NCBI GenBank assembly: GCA_963753955.1
Contig: CAVWEM010000011.1
Location: forward strand, 62,001-126,000
DNA length: 64,000 nucleotides
Origin: Methylumidiphilus sp963753955
GTDB taxonomy: Bacteria; Pseudomonadota; Gammaproteobacteria; Methylococcales; Methylococcaceae
Direction: 5' to 3'
Below are positions 15,777 through 21,964 of this stretch, piece after piece. The first letter of the stretch is position 1. Each line of letters starts with the position of its first letter. The notes beneath the pieces were generated by a model. The model was given only the letters and a program-made list of their open reading frames with translations, did no database searches and was not told the DNA's origin. Made by a program: the position numbers and the translations under genes.

Positions 15777-16057
15777 GACAGTTGGTCATCACGCCAAAAT
15801 TTCGGTGTGCTTATCGAAAACTTGGAAAACGGACTCCAAAGCTGCGAGATCATATTGATGAAGCACTCCGACAAATGCAGGTGGACGTATTTGCGCCTGC
15901 TTTAGGAACACACAAGCTGAGTGGCAATTTGCTGGGATTGTGGGCTTGCTCCTGCGGTTATGATTGTCGCATTGTTTTTTCCCTTGAGATTGATGAGACA
16001 ACAAGGGGCGGAGTCATCGTTTTGCTTGATATCGGCACCCATGACGAAGTGTATTGA
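15773..16057 (+). CDS. RelE/YafQ-like toxin
   Basis: 94 residues. ITPKFRCAYRKLGKRTPKLR and LRQMQVDVFAPALGTHKLSG, followed by GYDCRIVFSLEI and VLLDIGTHDEVY, give the RelE/YafQ order: basic helical start, HKLSG, the R-containing strand and a terminal GTHDEVY where the His is the usual catalytic residue. Expected to cut mRNA. This is the fourth toxin-antitoxin pair of the array. Confidence 0.82.
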   Translation: MRQLVITPKFRCAYRKLGKRTPKLRDHIDEALRQMQVDVFAPALGTHKLSGNLLGLWACSCGYDCRIVFSLEIDETTRGGVIVLLDIGTHDEVY

Positions 16058-16079
16058 CTCGGTTAAATCTAATATCACC

Positions 16080-16092
16080 GCCTAACGAACCG
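16080..16092 (+). repeat. attC site 10, left fragment
   Basis: GCCTAAC at 16080-16086 plus GAACCG, then IS remnant E. No matching right half was found: the sequence after the remnant is REP, RAYT and another IS. Confidence 0.75.
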
Positions 16093-16337
16093 TATATGGA
16101 CTCCTCCCTATTTGCAAGTGGGACATCGGCAATCGGACGCTTGAGGATCGGTTGCAGTCGTATATCCGGCCTTGTTGGAGGGTATGCCTCTGGGCCTTCA
16201 TGGAATCCGCGTACTGGGTGCCTATCGTTCCAGCGGCTTTTTGGCCGGGAGAGTTATCGGCTTTTCCCCGTACCGGTCCGACCTGTTGCGCCATGACTGT
16301 CGAGTATCTCGCTCGCAAACCTGGTTGGGAACACGGT
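16093..16337 (-). mobile_element. attC-targeting IS remnant E (noncoding end only)
   Basis: Matches copies A-C from the left edge through the whole guide-bearing noncoding end, then stops at GGGAACACGGT. The transposase gene and right end are gone. The inverted repeat is at 16096-16108 and the guide-like GCCTATCGTTCCAGCG at 16220-16235. If transcribed, it could supply a bridge RNA in trans to the intact copies. Confidence 0.8.
16120..16337 (-). ncRNA. orphan candidate bridge RNA, remnant E
   Basis: Same RNA region as in copy A with scattered substitutions and no transposase beside it. Its guide-like segment is unchanged. Confidence 0.45.
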
Positions 16338-16339
16338 AA

Positions 16340-16364
16340 GGTGCGGTGAGGAACGAACCGCACC
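16340..16364. repeat. REP palindrome beside RAYT
   Basis: Arms GGTGCGGT / ACCGCACC around GAGGAACGA. One of a pair that precedes the RAYT fragment at 16493. Confidence 0.75.
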
Positions 16365-16416
16365 GCTCGCTATGTGGCCCGATCCAGACAAGAAAACTGT
16401 TTATGGTTCATCAATT

Positions 16417-16442
16417 GGTGCGGTTCGCAAGCTCACCGCACC
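16417..16442. repeat. REP palindrome beside RAYT
   Basis: Arms GGTGCGGT / ACCGCACC around TCGCAAGCTC. With 16340-16364 it forms a two-unit REP array directly upstream of a RAYT start. Confidence 0.75.
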
Positions 16443-16492
16443 CTACGACAACCGAATAATTAATCCTGCATTTCTCGATATACCCAACCGCC

Positions 16493-16558
16493 ATGCCTGA
16501 ATATCGCCGTATTTACCAACCCAGAGCCACTTGTTTCTTCACGGTGAATCTGGCTGAG
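16493..16558 (+). pseudogene. RAYT (REP-associated tyrosine transposase), N-terminal fragment
   Basis: ATG 16493 opens MPEYRRIYQPRATCFFTVNL, the characteristic start of RAYT / TnpA-REP proteins, and runs to about LAE before IS110-type sequence begins; the frame stops at 16574-16576. RAYTs process REP hairpins with a catalytic tyrosine, absent here. The preceding palindromes are its expected substrates, so this is a broken REP-RAYT unit. The rest of the gene is not found on the far side of the IS, so a deletion took place. Confidence 0.8.
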
Positions 16559-17616
16559 GGCCGTAGATACTGTTAGTGATGTCAAACATTATGAAGGGCC
16601 GGGTCGAAATTTTTTCCTGATTTGAGGACGCCAAAGGCGACATGCAAAAGCTTGCGCATCATGGCACCAATGATCAGTTTAGCGGGCTTGCCCGTAGCGG
16701 CAAGGCGATCCCTGAACTGCTTGCCCCAGCCGGTTTTGTAAAGGGCCACCATGGCCGGCATGTAAAGCGCCTTGCGCAGGAACGCATGGCCGACCTTGGA
16801 CAGCCTGGGCTTGCCTTTCACGCTGCTGCCCGACTCGTGCCGCCTGGGGTCGGGCCCGGCGAATGCGGCAGCTTGTCGGCTGTTGCCGAAACGGCGCGGA
16901 TCGCCAAAGAAGGCCAGCAGGATGGCGAGGGTGCGTTCGCCCAAGCCGGGGATGCTGTCGAGCAGTGCCTGTTTGCCCTTCATGCCGGGGTTCGCGTCGA
17001 TAGGGTCGTTGATGGCCTTGGCCGGGGACTTGATCTGTTGGTCAAGCCAATCGAGATGCTCCCGGATGCCTTGGCGCACCGCGTCACGGGAGACTTCCAG
17101 GCGATTGGACTCCTGCGTGCGCATGGCCTGCAAGGCATCCGGCCGCAACGCCATGGCGCGCAAGGCCAGTTCGTCATCGGAAAAAGGCTGCCAGGCCGGG
17201 AGGCTGCGTTCGGCGCAGAAATCGGCGATGAGCCTTGCGTCAACGGCGTCGGTTTTGGTGCGGGCCAGGCGGGAAGCCGCGTATGCCTTGATTTGGGCCG
17301 GGTTGACCACGCTGATGGCAAACCCATGATTGGACGACAGGAACTGGGCGGCATTTTCCCAATACACGCCGGTGGCCTCCATGCAGAGGTGGACATCAGC
17401 CGCCGCGTGGCGGGCAAGCCACGCGACGAGTTCGGCGTGGCCCTGGGCGTTGTTGCCGACGGCTTTGCAACGGAATGTGCCGTCGGGCAGGCGCAAGGCA
17501 CAGTCCAGCTTGGCTTTGGAAACATCGATGCCGAAATTAAAAAGGGCCATGGCGAACCTCAAATGATCAACCTTGTGAATGCGGGCTGCCGGAAAGTCCG
17601 GGCCGAAGATACTGTT
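16559..17616 (-). mobile_element. second IS110-type element
   Basis: Bounded by related sequences in direct orientation: GGCCGTAGATACTGTT at 16559-16574 and GGGCCGAAGATACTGTT at about 17600-17616. Only about 20 bp lie downstream of the transposase, whereas about 65 bp lie upstream, the reverse of the attC-targeting group. Inserted in the RAYT gene, not in an attC. Ends are approximate. Confidence 0.65.
16582..17550 (-). CDS. IS110-family transposase (second type)
   Basis: 322 residues from ATG at 17550; the frame extends to 17691 but MALFNFGIDVSKAKLD is the standard start. DEDD motifs: Asp9, Glu in CMEATGVYWEN, and TKTDAVDARLIADF. C-terminal domain with SIPGLGERTLAIL, DPRRHESGSSVKGKPRLSKV and LRKALYMPAM. 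Low similarity to the attC-targeting transposases, so an independent arrival. Intact. Confidence 0.93.
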   Translation of the reverse strand: MALFNFGIDVSKAKLDCALRLPDGTFRCKAVGNNAQGHAELVAWLARHAAADVHLCMEATGVYWENAAQFLSSNHGFAISVVNPAQIKAYAASRLARTKTDAVDARLIADFCAERSLPAWQPFSDDELALRAMALRPDALQAMRTQESNRLEVSRDAVRQGIREHLDWLDQQIKSPAKAINDPIDANPGMKGKQALLDSIPGLGERTLAILLAFFGDPRRFGNSRQAAAFAGPDPRRHESGSSVKGKPRLSKVGHAFLRKALYMPAMVALYKTGWGKQFRDRLAATGKPAKLIIGAMMRKLLHVAFGVLKSGKNFDPALHNV

Positions 17617-17791
17617 CGATCTTGTGTGAGGGCGGGCGACTGCTGCAAAATCTACGGCACGGGCTTGATGTCCAAAGGGCGCAAACGGCATGCAGCCACC
17701 CTACTTGGGGTGCCCCCCAAGTGTGCTGTCTTGGGAAAGCATGGTAAACGAAACCAACAACCCCAGGTACACCACGGAATCTATAATACAA

Positions 17792-17868
17792 GGGCGGGTT
17801 AGGCATGGAAGCCGTAAGCCGCCATTCCTCGAATTCGGCGAGTTACAACGTCCCTTTTTAACCCGCCC
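17792..17868. repeat. inverted repeat pair GGGCGGGTTA / TAACCCGCCC
   Basis: Ten-base arms flank 57 bases, and a second short hairpin (ACCCGCC-CTA-GGCGGGCT) follows directly. Possibly a degraded palindromic element. The GTTAGGC inside the left arm (17798-17804) could be mistaken for an attC end. Confidence 0.4.
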
Positions 17869-18071
17869 TAGGCGGGCTATTTGATGACCCACAGCAATCA
17901 CTGAACTCTACGCTTACTCAAGAAAATGCTGATGGATGGCGCGTCATACAAATTATACCGGATGAATCAAGCAATTTAGTAGCATGGATTATAAGATTAT
18001 TAGTTCTTCTGGTTACCTTGTTCTTGTACACACCCACGAACGGTTTTTATGTTGTTTTGGAAAAAATTCCG

Positions 18072-18893
18072 GGAGGTGGGTTTAATTGATTTATTAAGTA
18101 TGGTAGAGCATAAAATTTTCAAGCCTCTCAGGCAACCATTCCAATGGCGTATCAAATTGTTTTGTGCAAGTATTGCAACAGTTCCGAGGTTGTCCGTTAC
18201 GGCACCCAAAGCGGTCGTTCCCGGTTTCGCTGCAAGGAGTGCGGGCGAATATTCAAGACCGACTGCGTGTACCGGGCCTACGAGCCTGGCGTCAAAGACC
18301 AGATTGTGGACATTGCCATGAACGGCGGCGGCATCCGGGATACTTCGCGCATTCTGGGTATCGGCAAAAACACCGTCATTTCCACGCTAAAAAAAGCTCC
18401 GCTGAAGTGGTCGCCGTGAACCCTTACATCGGTACGCGTGAGATCGCCGTCGAAATCAGGCATCCCCTTGATTCTCCAATGGATGTTCAGGCAGACGAGC
18501 CATGGAGCTACGTCGGCGACAAAAAGAACCAACGCTGGCTCCGGTATGCCATCGATGCCGTGACAGGCTGTGTCCTGTCGTTCGTTTTCGGGCGGCGCCA
18601 AGATGCGGTGTGCGAGCAATTGATCTCAAATTTGAAGGCATTCAATATCCGGACATATTACACAGACGATTGGGGCAGCTATTCCGCACTCATCCCTAAA
18701 GACAAGCACGTCATTGGCAAGCGGCATACTCAAAAAATAGAAAACAAAAACCTTTTGTTGCGAACCCGGATCAAGCGATTGACGCGCAAAACGATCTGCT
18801 TTTCAAAATTGGAAGCACTTCACGACACGGTGATAGGGTTGTTTATAAATAGATACTGCTTTCAATCTCAATAAATCAATTAAACCCACCACC
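18072..18893 (+). mobile_element. IS1-family element, copy 1
   Basis: 822 bp, with terminal inverted repeats of about 24 bp (GGAGGTGGGTTTAATTGATT and complement, one mismatch) and an 8-bp target duplication AAATTCCG at 18064-18071 and 18894-18901. Removing the element and one duplication restores the frame of the host gene. Confidence 0.9.
18144..18874 (+). CDS. IS1-family transposase (InsA/InsB' by -1 frameshift)
   Basis: InsA runs 18144-18419 with the zinc finger CKYCNSSEVVRYG, then RSRFRCKECGRIF, and an HTH-like GGGIRDTSRILGIGKNTVIS. InsB continues in the -1 frame to 18874 with DEPWSYVGDKKNQRWLRYAI, YYTDDWGSY and the C-terminal helix LEALHDTVIGLFINRY. A run of seven A (18389-18395) shortly before the InsA stop is the expected slippage site that fuses the two. 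The DDE residues are in the InsB part. Complete and probably active. Confidence 0.9.
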
Positions 18894-19038
18894 AAATTCC
18901 GAAATCTCACAAATCTCATAATAGGCAGTAAAATCGGGTTTTGGAACTGCTACAAAGTTAGGCTGTTGCGTATATCCAGAACGCATAGCGAGAAGATCTA
19001 CAAACTAATTCTTCGTAGTAACGTAAACAGGAGTTGCC

Positions 19039-19437
19039 ATGTTTTCTCAAAGCAAGCTTTTTTCATTCGCCACGCTCGTACTCGTCACCTCGTTAGTGGG
19101 TTGCGCTGAAAATAAGAGATTCGTCCTTGATGTACCTATGAAAGTAAGCACTACTACGGCAACAGTGAAAGCTCTCAAGTGCGCCGCACAACAAGCGGGT
19201 TGGAATATAACATACGCAGACGAAACAAGTGTCTCTGCACAACAGGTAGTCGGTGGCGATAATGTTCCTTTGACATTGAACCTTTCAGTACAATCTGATA
19301 ATCCATCAAAGGTCATGATGACCACGCACGAACCCCGTGGAATCAAAGGCGCAACGGTCTACCAACAGCCAGTCATTGATGCTCTCAAGAATTGCGGCGC
19401 TCCCAATGTACAGTGGGTTCCTGCGCCTGGCACGTGA
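19039..19437 (+). CDS. small lipoprotein, 132 aa
   Basis: ATG 19039 follows CAGGAG. The N-terminus is a lipoprotein signal with lipobox LVGC (Cys22) and AENKR after it, so it should be anchored in a membrane, probably the outer one. The mature ~110 residues form one small domain with TVKALKCAAQQAGWNITYAD and a second Cys in LKNCGAPNVQW; the pattern resembles small lipoproteins that contain a BON- or YfjS-like fold, but I cannot name the family. It is the last complete gene of the recognisable array. Confidence 0.7.
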   Translation: MFSQSKLFSFATLVLVTSLVGCAENKRFVLDVPMKVSTTTATVKALKCAAQQAGWNITYADETSVSAQQVVGGDNVPLTLNLSVQSDNPSKVMMTTHEPRGIKGATVYQQPVIDALKNCGAPNVQWVPAPGT

Positions 19438-19446
19438 GGAAAACGA

Positions 19447-19469
19447 ATGCGGTGAAGAACGAACCGCAT
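19447..19469. repeat. REP-like palindrome
   Basis: Arms ATGCGGT / ACCGCAT around GAAGAACGA, between the lipoprotein gene and attC 11. Confidence 0.6.
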
Positions 19470-19474
19470 ACTAT

Positions 19475-19486
19475 GCCTAACCGTTC
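19475..19486 (+). repeat. attC site 11, left fragment
   Basis: GCCTAAC at 19475-19481 plus CGTTC, then IS remnant F. The right half of the site is not found. Confidence 0.75.
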
Positions 19487-19513
19487 TATATGGACTCCTC
19501 CCTATTCGCAAGA

Positions 19514-19767
19514 GGGACATCGGCAATTTAGACGCTTGAGGATCGGTTGCAGTCGTATATCCGGCCTTGTTGGAGGCCGAGCCTCTGGGCCTTCATGGAA
19601 TCCGCGCACCGGATGCCTATCGTTCCAGCGGCCTTGAAGGCCGGCACAGTTATCGGCTTTTTCCGGTGCCGGTCCGACCTGTCGCGCCATGACCGACGAG
19701 TGTCTCGCTCGCAAACCGGGGGGGAACTCGGTGTTAATCGTTTACAAAATCCGGGCAGGCATCGGTT
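19514..19767 (-). ncRNA. candidate bridge RNA region, remnant F
   Basis: Diverged version of the same RNA region; guide-like segment unchanged at 19615-19630. Confidence 0.45.
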
Positions 19768-19999
19768 TTAAGAAGCCTGCGATGCCGCCGCCCGAGGCAA
19801 GGCCGGGGCGAAGCCGCCGTCGAAGTCGCGGCCCAGCTTGACCACGGCGAAGGCGATGCAGGCGAGCTTGTTGGCGAGGGCGCAGGCGGCCTTGTTGTGG
19901 CCGACGCGGGCGGCGAGGTCGACGGCCCAGCGTTGCAGCCGCGTCAGCGCCTTGCCCGCATTGAGTTTCATGATCGCGGCATTGAGGGCCGAGCGCGCG
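19768..19999 (-). pseudogene. transposase C-terminal fragment, remnant F
   Basis: About 77 residues equal to the last part of copy A's protein: ARSALNAAIMKLNAGKALTR, then QRWAVDLAARVGHNKAACAL and the end of the domain. It has its own substitutions (AACALANKLACIAF), so it is neither A nor D. No DEDD domain remains. Confidence 0.85.
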
Positions 20000-20026
20000 T
20001 ATATGGACTCCTCCCTATTCGCAAGC

Positions 20027-20281
20027 GGGATCTCTTCGAATCGGACGCTTTAAGGTCAGTTGCAGTCGTATATCCAGCCTTGTTGAAGGGATATGCCTCC
20101 GGGCCTTCATGGAATCCGCGTACTAGGTGCCTATCGATCCAGCGGCCTCTGAGCCGGGAGAGTTATCGGCTTTTCCCCGTACCGGTCCGACCTGTTGCGC
20201 CATGACTGTCGAGTCTCTCGCTCGCAAACCGGGTGTGGAACTCGGTGTTAAACGTTTAAAAAATTCAAGTCTTCATCGGTT
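20027..20281 (-). ncRNA. candidate bridge RNA region, copy G
   Basis: Guide-like GCCTATCGATCCAGCG at 20129-20144, the same variant as copy D. Confidence 0.5.
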
Positions 20282-21391
20282 TCAAGTAGCCTGCGCCGCC
20301 TTGGGCAACACCGGCGTGAAGTCGCCGTCGAAGTCGCGCCCCTGCCGGACGACGGCGAAACTGATGCGGGCCAGCCTGTTGCCCAGCGCGGCGGCGGCCT
20401 TGTTGTGGCCGGCGCGCCCGGCGAGTTCGACCGCCCAGCGTTGCAGCCGGGTCAGGCCTTTGCAGGCGGCGAGCCTCACGGCCGCGGCGTTGAGCGCCGA
20501 CCTCGCGCCGTGGACCAGCAGGGTGCGCAGGTACGGGTCGCCGCGCGTGCTGATCCTGCCAAGCCTGCGCTTGGAGCCGCTGCTCGACTCCTTCGGCGTG
20601 AGGCCGAGCCAGGCGGCGAGGTGCCGCCCGCCGCGGAACGCCTCCATGTTGCCGACTGCCGCGATGAGCGCCGTGGCGATGAGCAGGCCGATGCCCGGCA
20701 CGTCCATCGGCTTCAGCACGGCGGGCCGTTGCTTCGCCTCCTGCCGCAGTTTTTTTTCCAGCGCCTTGATGCGCGTGTCGATCGCGCGGATTTCCGCCAT
20801 GGCCTCGGACAAGGCTTTGCGCAAGGCGGGCGGGATGTGGCTTTCCTCGTCCGCCAGCCAGCCCGGCACCCTGCCCGCCACCGCCGAGGGGCCTTGCGGG
20901 ATGTCGAAGCCGAACTCGCGCAGCAGGCCGCGCACCTCGTTGATCCGCGCCGTGCGCGTCGCCATCCAGCCGGAGCGGATCCTGTGCAAACCCTGGAGGC
21001 CCTGCTGGCCCTCGGACTTGACCGGCACCGGCAGGATGCCGCCGCAGCGGTCGGCCTCCAGCAGCGCGGAGGCGTCGGCGCGGCCGGTCTTGTTGCGGCG
21101 CACGCAGGGGCGGACGTGCTGCGGCGGCGGCAGCCTGGCCTCGTGGCCCAGCGCCTGGAACGTCCGCGCCCACTGGAGCGCCGTGCCGCAGGCCTCCATG
21201 ACGACGCGGCAGGGCTCGCGGTTCGCGAAGAACTTGCCGAACCCTTCCCGCGGCAGGCGCTTGCGCCCGGTGACGCGCCCCTGACCGTCGGAGACGGCCA
21301 GCTCGAAAACAGACTTTGCCAGATCGACGGCGACGGTGGTAATGTGCGCAGGCGCGGCGTCCAGGTTCGTGGCGTTGATATTGGCGCTCAT
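20282..21391 (-). CDS. IS110-family (IS1111 group) transposase, copy G
   Basis: 369 residues from ATG at 21391. The N-terminus is longer than in A-D (SANINATNLDAAPAHITTVA before VDLAK). DEDD motifs are kept: VAVDLAK, VMEACG, KTGRADA. The third motif has Gly in place of the usual Asp (KTG for KTD), which may impair activity. C-terminal KESSSGSKRRLG is present. Confidence 0.9.
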   Translation of the reverse strand: MSANINATNLDAAPAHITTVAVDLAKSVFELAVSDGQGRVTGRKRLPREGFGKFFANREPCRVVMEACGTALQWARTFQALGHEARLPPPQHVRPCVRRNKTGRADASALLEADRCGGILPVPVKSEGQQGLQGLHRIRSGWMATRTARINEVRGLLREFGFDIPQGPSAVAGRVPGWLADEESHIPPALRKALSEAMAEIRAIDTRIKALEKKLRQEAKQRPAVLKPMDVPGIGLLIATALIAAVGNMEAFRGGRHLAAWLGLTPKESSSGSKRRLGRISTRGDPYLRTLLVHGARSALNAAAVRLAACKGLTRLQRWAVELAGRAGHNKAAAALGNRLARISFAVVRQGRDFDGDFTPVLPKAAQAT

Positions 21392-21538
21392 GTTTTTGGA
21401 CTCCTTCGGCTCTGTGAATAGGATTGGGTTTGCCCCTCCATTCTGGCACGTTCGTTCGATGCCGTAGGGGCGGGAGGAGTCCATCCCATCATTCCAGGTC
21501 AAAAGGCTGCTTGACGCATCCCATATGAAGAATCCCCC

Positions 21539-21829
21539 ATGCCCAGCCCCTTAAAGTCATTTGAAGAGTTTGATCAGTTGCTCGCCACGGCGCGTGAGGA
21601 GCTGGACAGGATGTCCATCGCCGAGCCAGACGATGGCGCTATCGATTCGGTGAAACGGCAGTTGGATGCGCTGCATGGCTGGACGCGAGGCGGGCGGTGT
21701 CCTGGCCAAGACGAGAAGGATAAATTGAACTTCGGCCTAATTGCCAGTCGAGCCCTCGATACCTATCCCGTCGCTGACACGCTATACACGCTGGCCAGTT
21801 TCGTGATCTATTGGGGTGAGAGCCGCTAG
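21539..21829 (+). CDS. small helical protein, possibly Tsi6-type immunity protein
   Basis: 96 residues, all helical by pattern, with no signal or membrane segment. FEEFDQLLATAREELDRM, then IDSVKRQLDALHGWT and DKLNFGLIASRALDTYPVAD, ending YTLASFVIYWGESR. The order and the ASRALDTYPVAD region recall Tsi6-type immunity proteins of type VI secretion NAD(P)+ glycohydrolase effectors. The similarity is weak and there is no effector gene beside it. It sits just after the last IS, so it may be the final cassette or the first chromosomal gene. Confidence 0.45.
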   Translation: MPSPLKSFEEFDQLLATAREELDRMSIAEPDDGAIDSVKRQLDALHGWTRGGRCPGQDEKDKLNFGLIASRALDTYPVADTLYTLASFVIYWGESR

Positions 21830-21964
21830 ATACTCCGTTCACTCAATCCGTTCATGGCGGGCCTGTCGAAACATGAACAGAATCAACTTGTTCAAAGCTT
21901 CCTTAAGAAAATTCCCTCGCCCCATGGGTGAGGGTGAGGGTTCTTAAAATCTAAAGGGGTTTGC

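Larger units (their letters stand above)
17862..18931 (+). pseudogene. cassette gene remnant (DUF4177-like) split by an IS1-family element
   Basis: Plus-strand frame open from 17862 without a start codon. It reads TLTQENADGWRVIQIIPDES followed by a hydrophobic segment AWIIRLLVLLVTLFLY and FYVVLEKIP, where the IS begins. Joining 18071 to 18902 continues the same frame as KSHKSHNRQ and a stop at 18929-18931. The GW-RVIQI pattern resembles DUF4177 proteins with an added membrane helix. The 5' end is missing and the middle is interrupted, so it is dead. Confidence 0.5.
19487..19999 (-). mobile_element. attC-targeting IS remnant F, truncated by copy G
   Basis: Left end with inverted repeat at 19490-19502, guide-like GCCTATCGTTCCAGCG at 19615-19630, and the last quarter of the transposase gene. 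It ends abruptly at 19999, where copy G starts. The missing transposase part is not on the other side of G. Confidence 0.85.
20000..21490 (-). mobile_element. attC-targeting IS1111-group element, diverged copy G
   Basis: About 1491 bp, with inverted repeats at 20003-20015 and 21472-21484. It starts inside remnant F rather than in an attC, and its right flank reads ATTCCAGG instead of ATTCCAGCGC. So it either used a poor target or was joined here by deletion. It is the most diverged copy with a full-length transposase. Confidence 0.85.

Noticed and set aside
16559..17616. The second IS110-type element as another attC-targeting copy
   Set aside because: No 13-bp subterminal repeat, no guide-like segment, a different transposase, and it sits in a RAYT gene.
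17798..17804. GTTAGGC as the right end of attC 10
   Set aside because: The bases before it do not match the conserved arms, and it lies in one arm of a different inverted repeat.
18957..18963. GTTAGGC as an attC end after the DUF4177-like relic
   Set aside because: No GCCTAAC partner or stem within reach; probably chance or a heavily decayed site.
20265..21449. 394-codon Arg/Gly/Ala-rich minus-strand frame
   Set aside because: Shadow of the copy G transposase in another frame.
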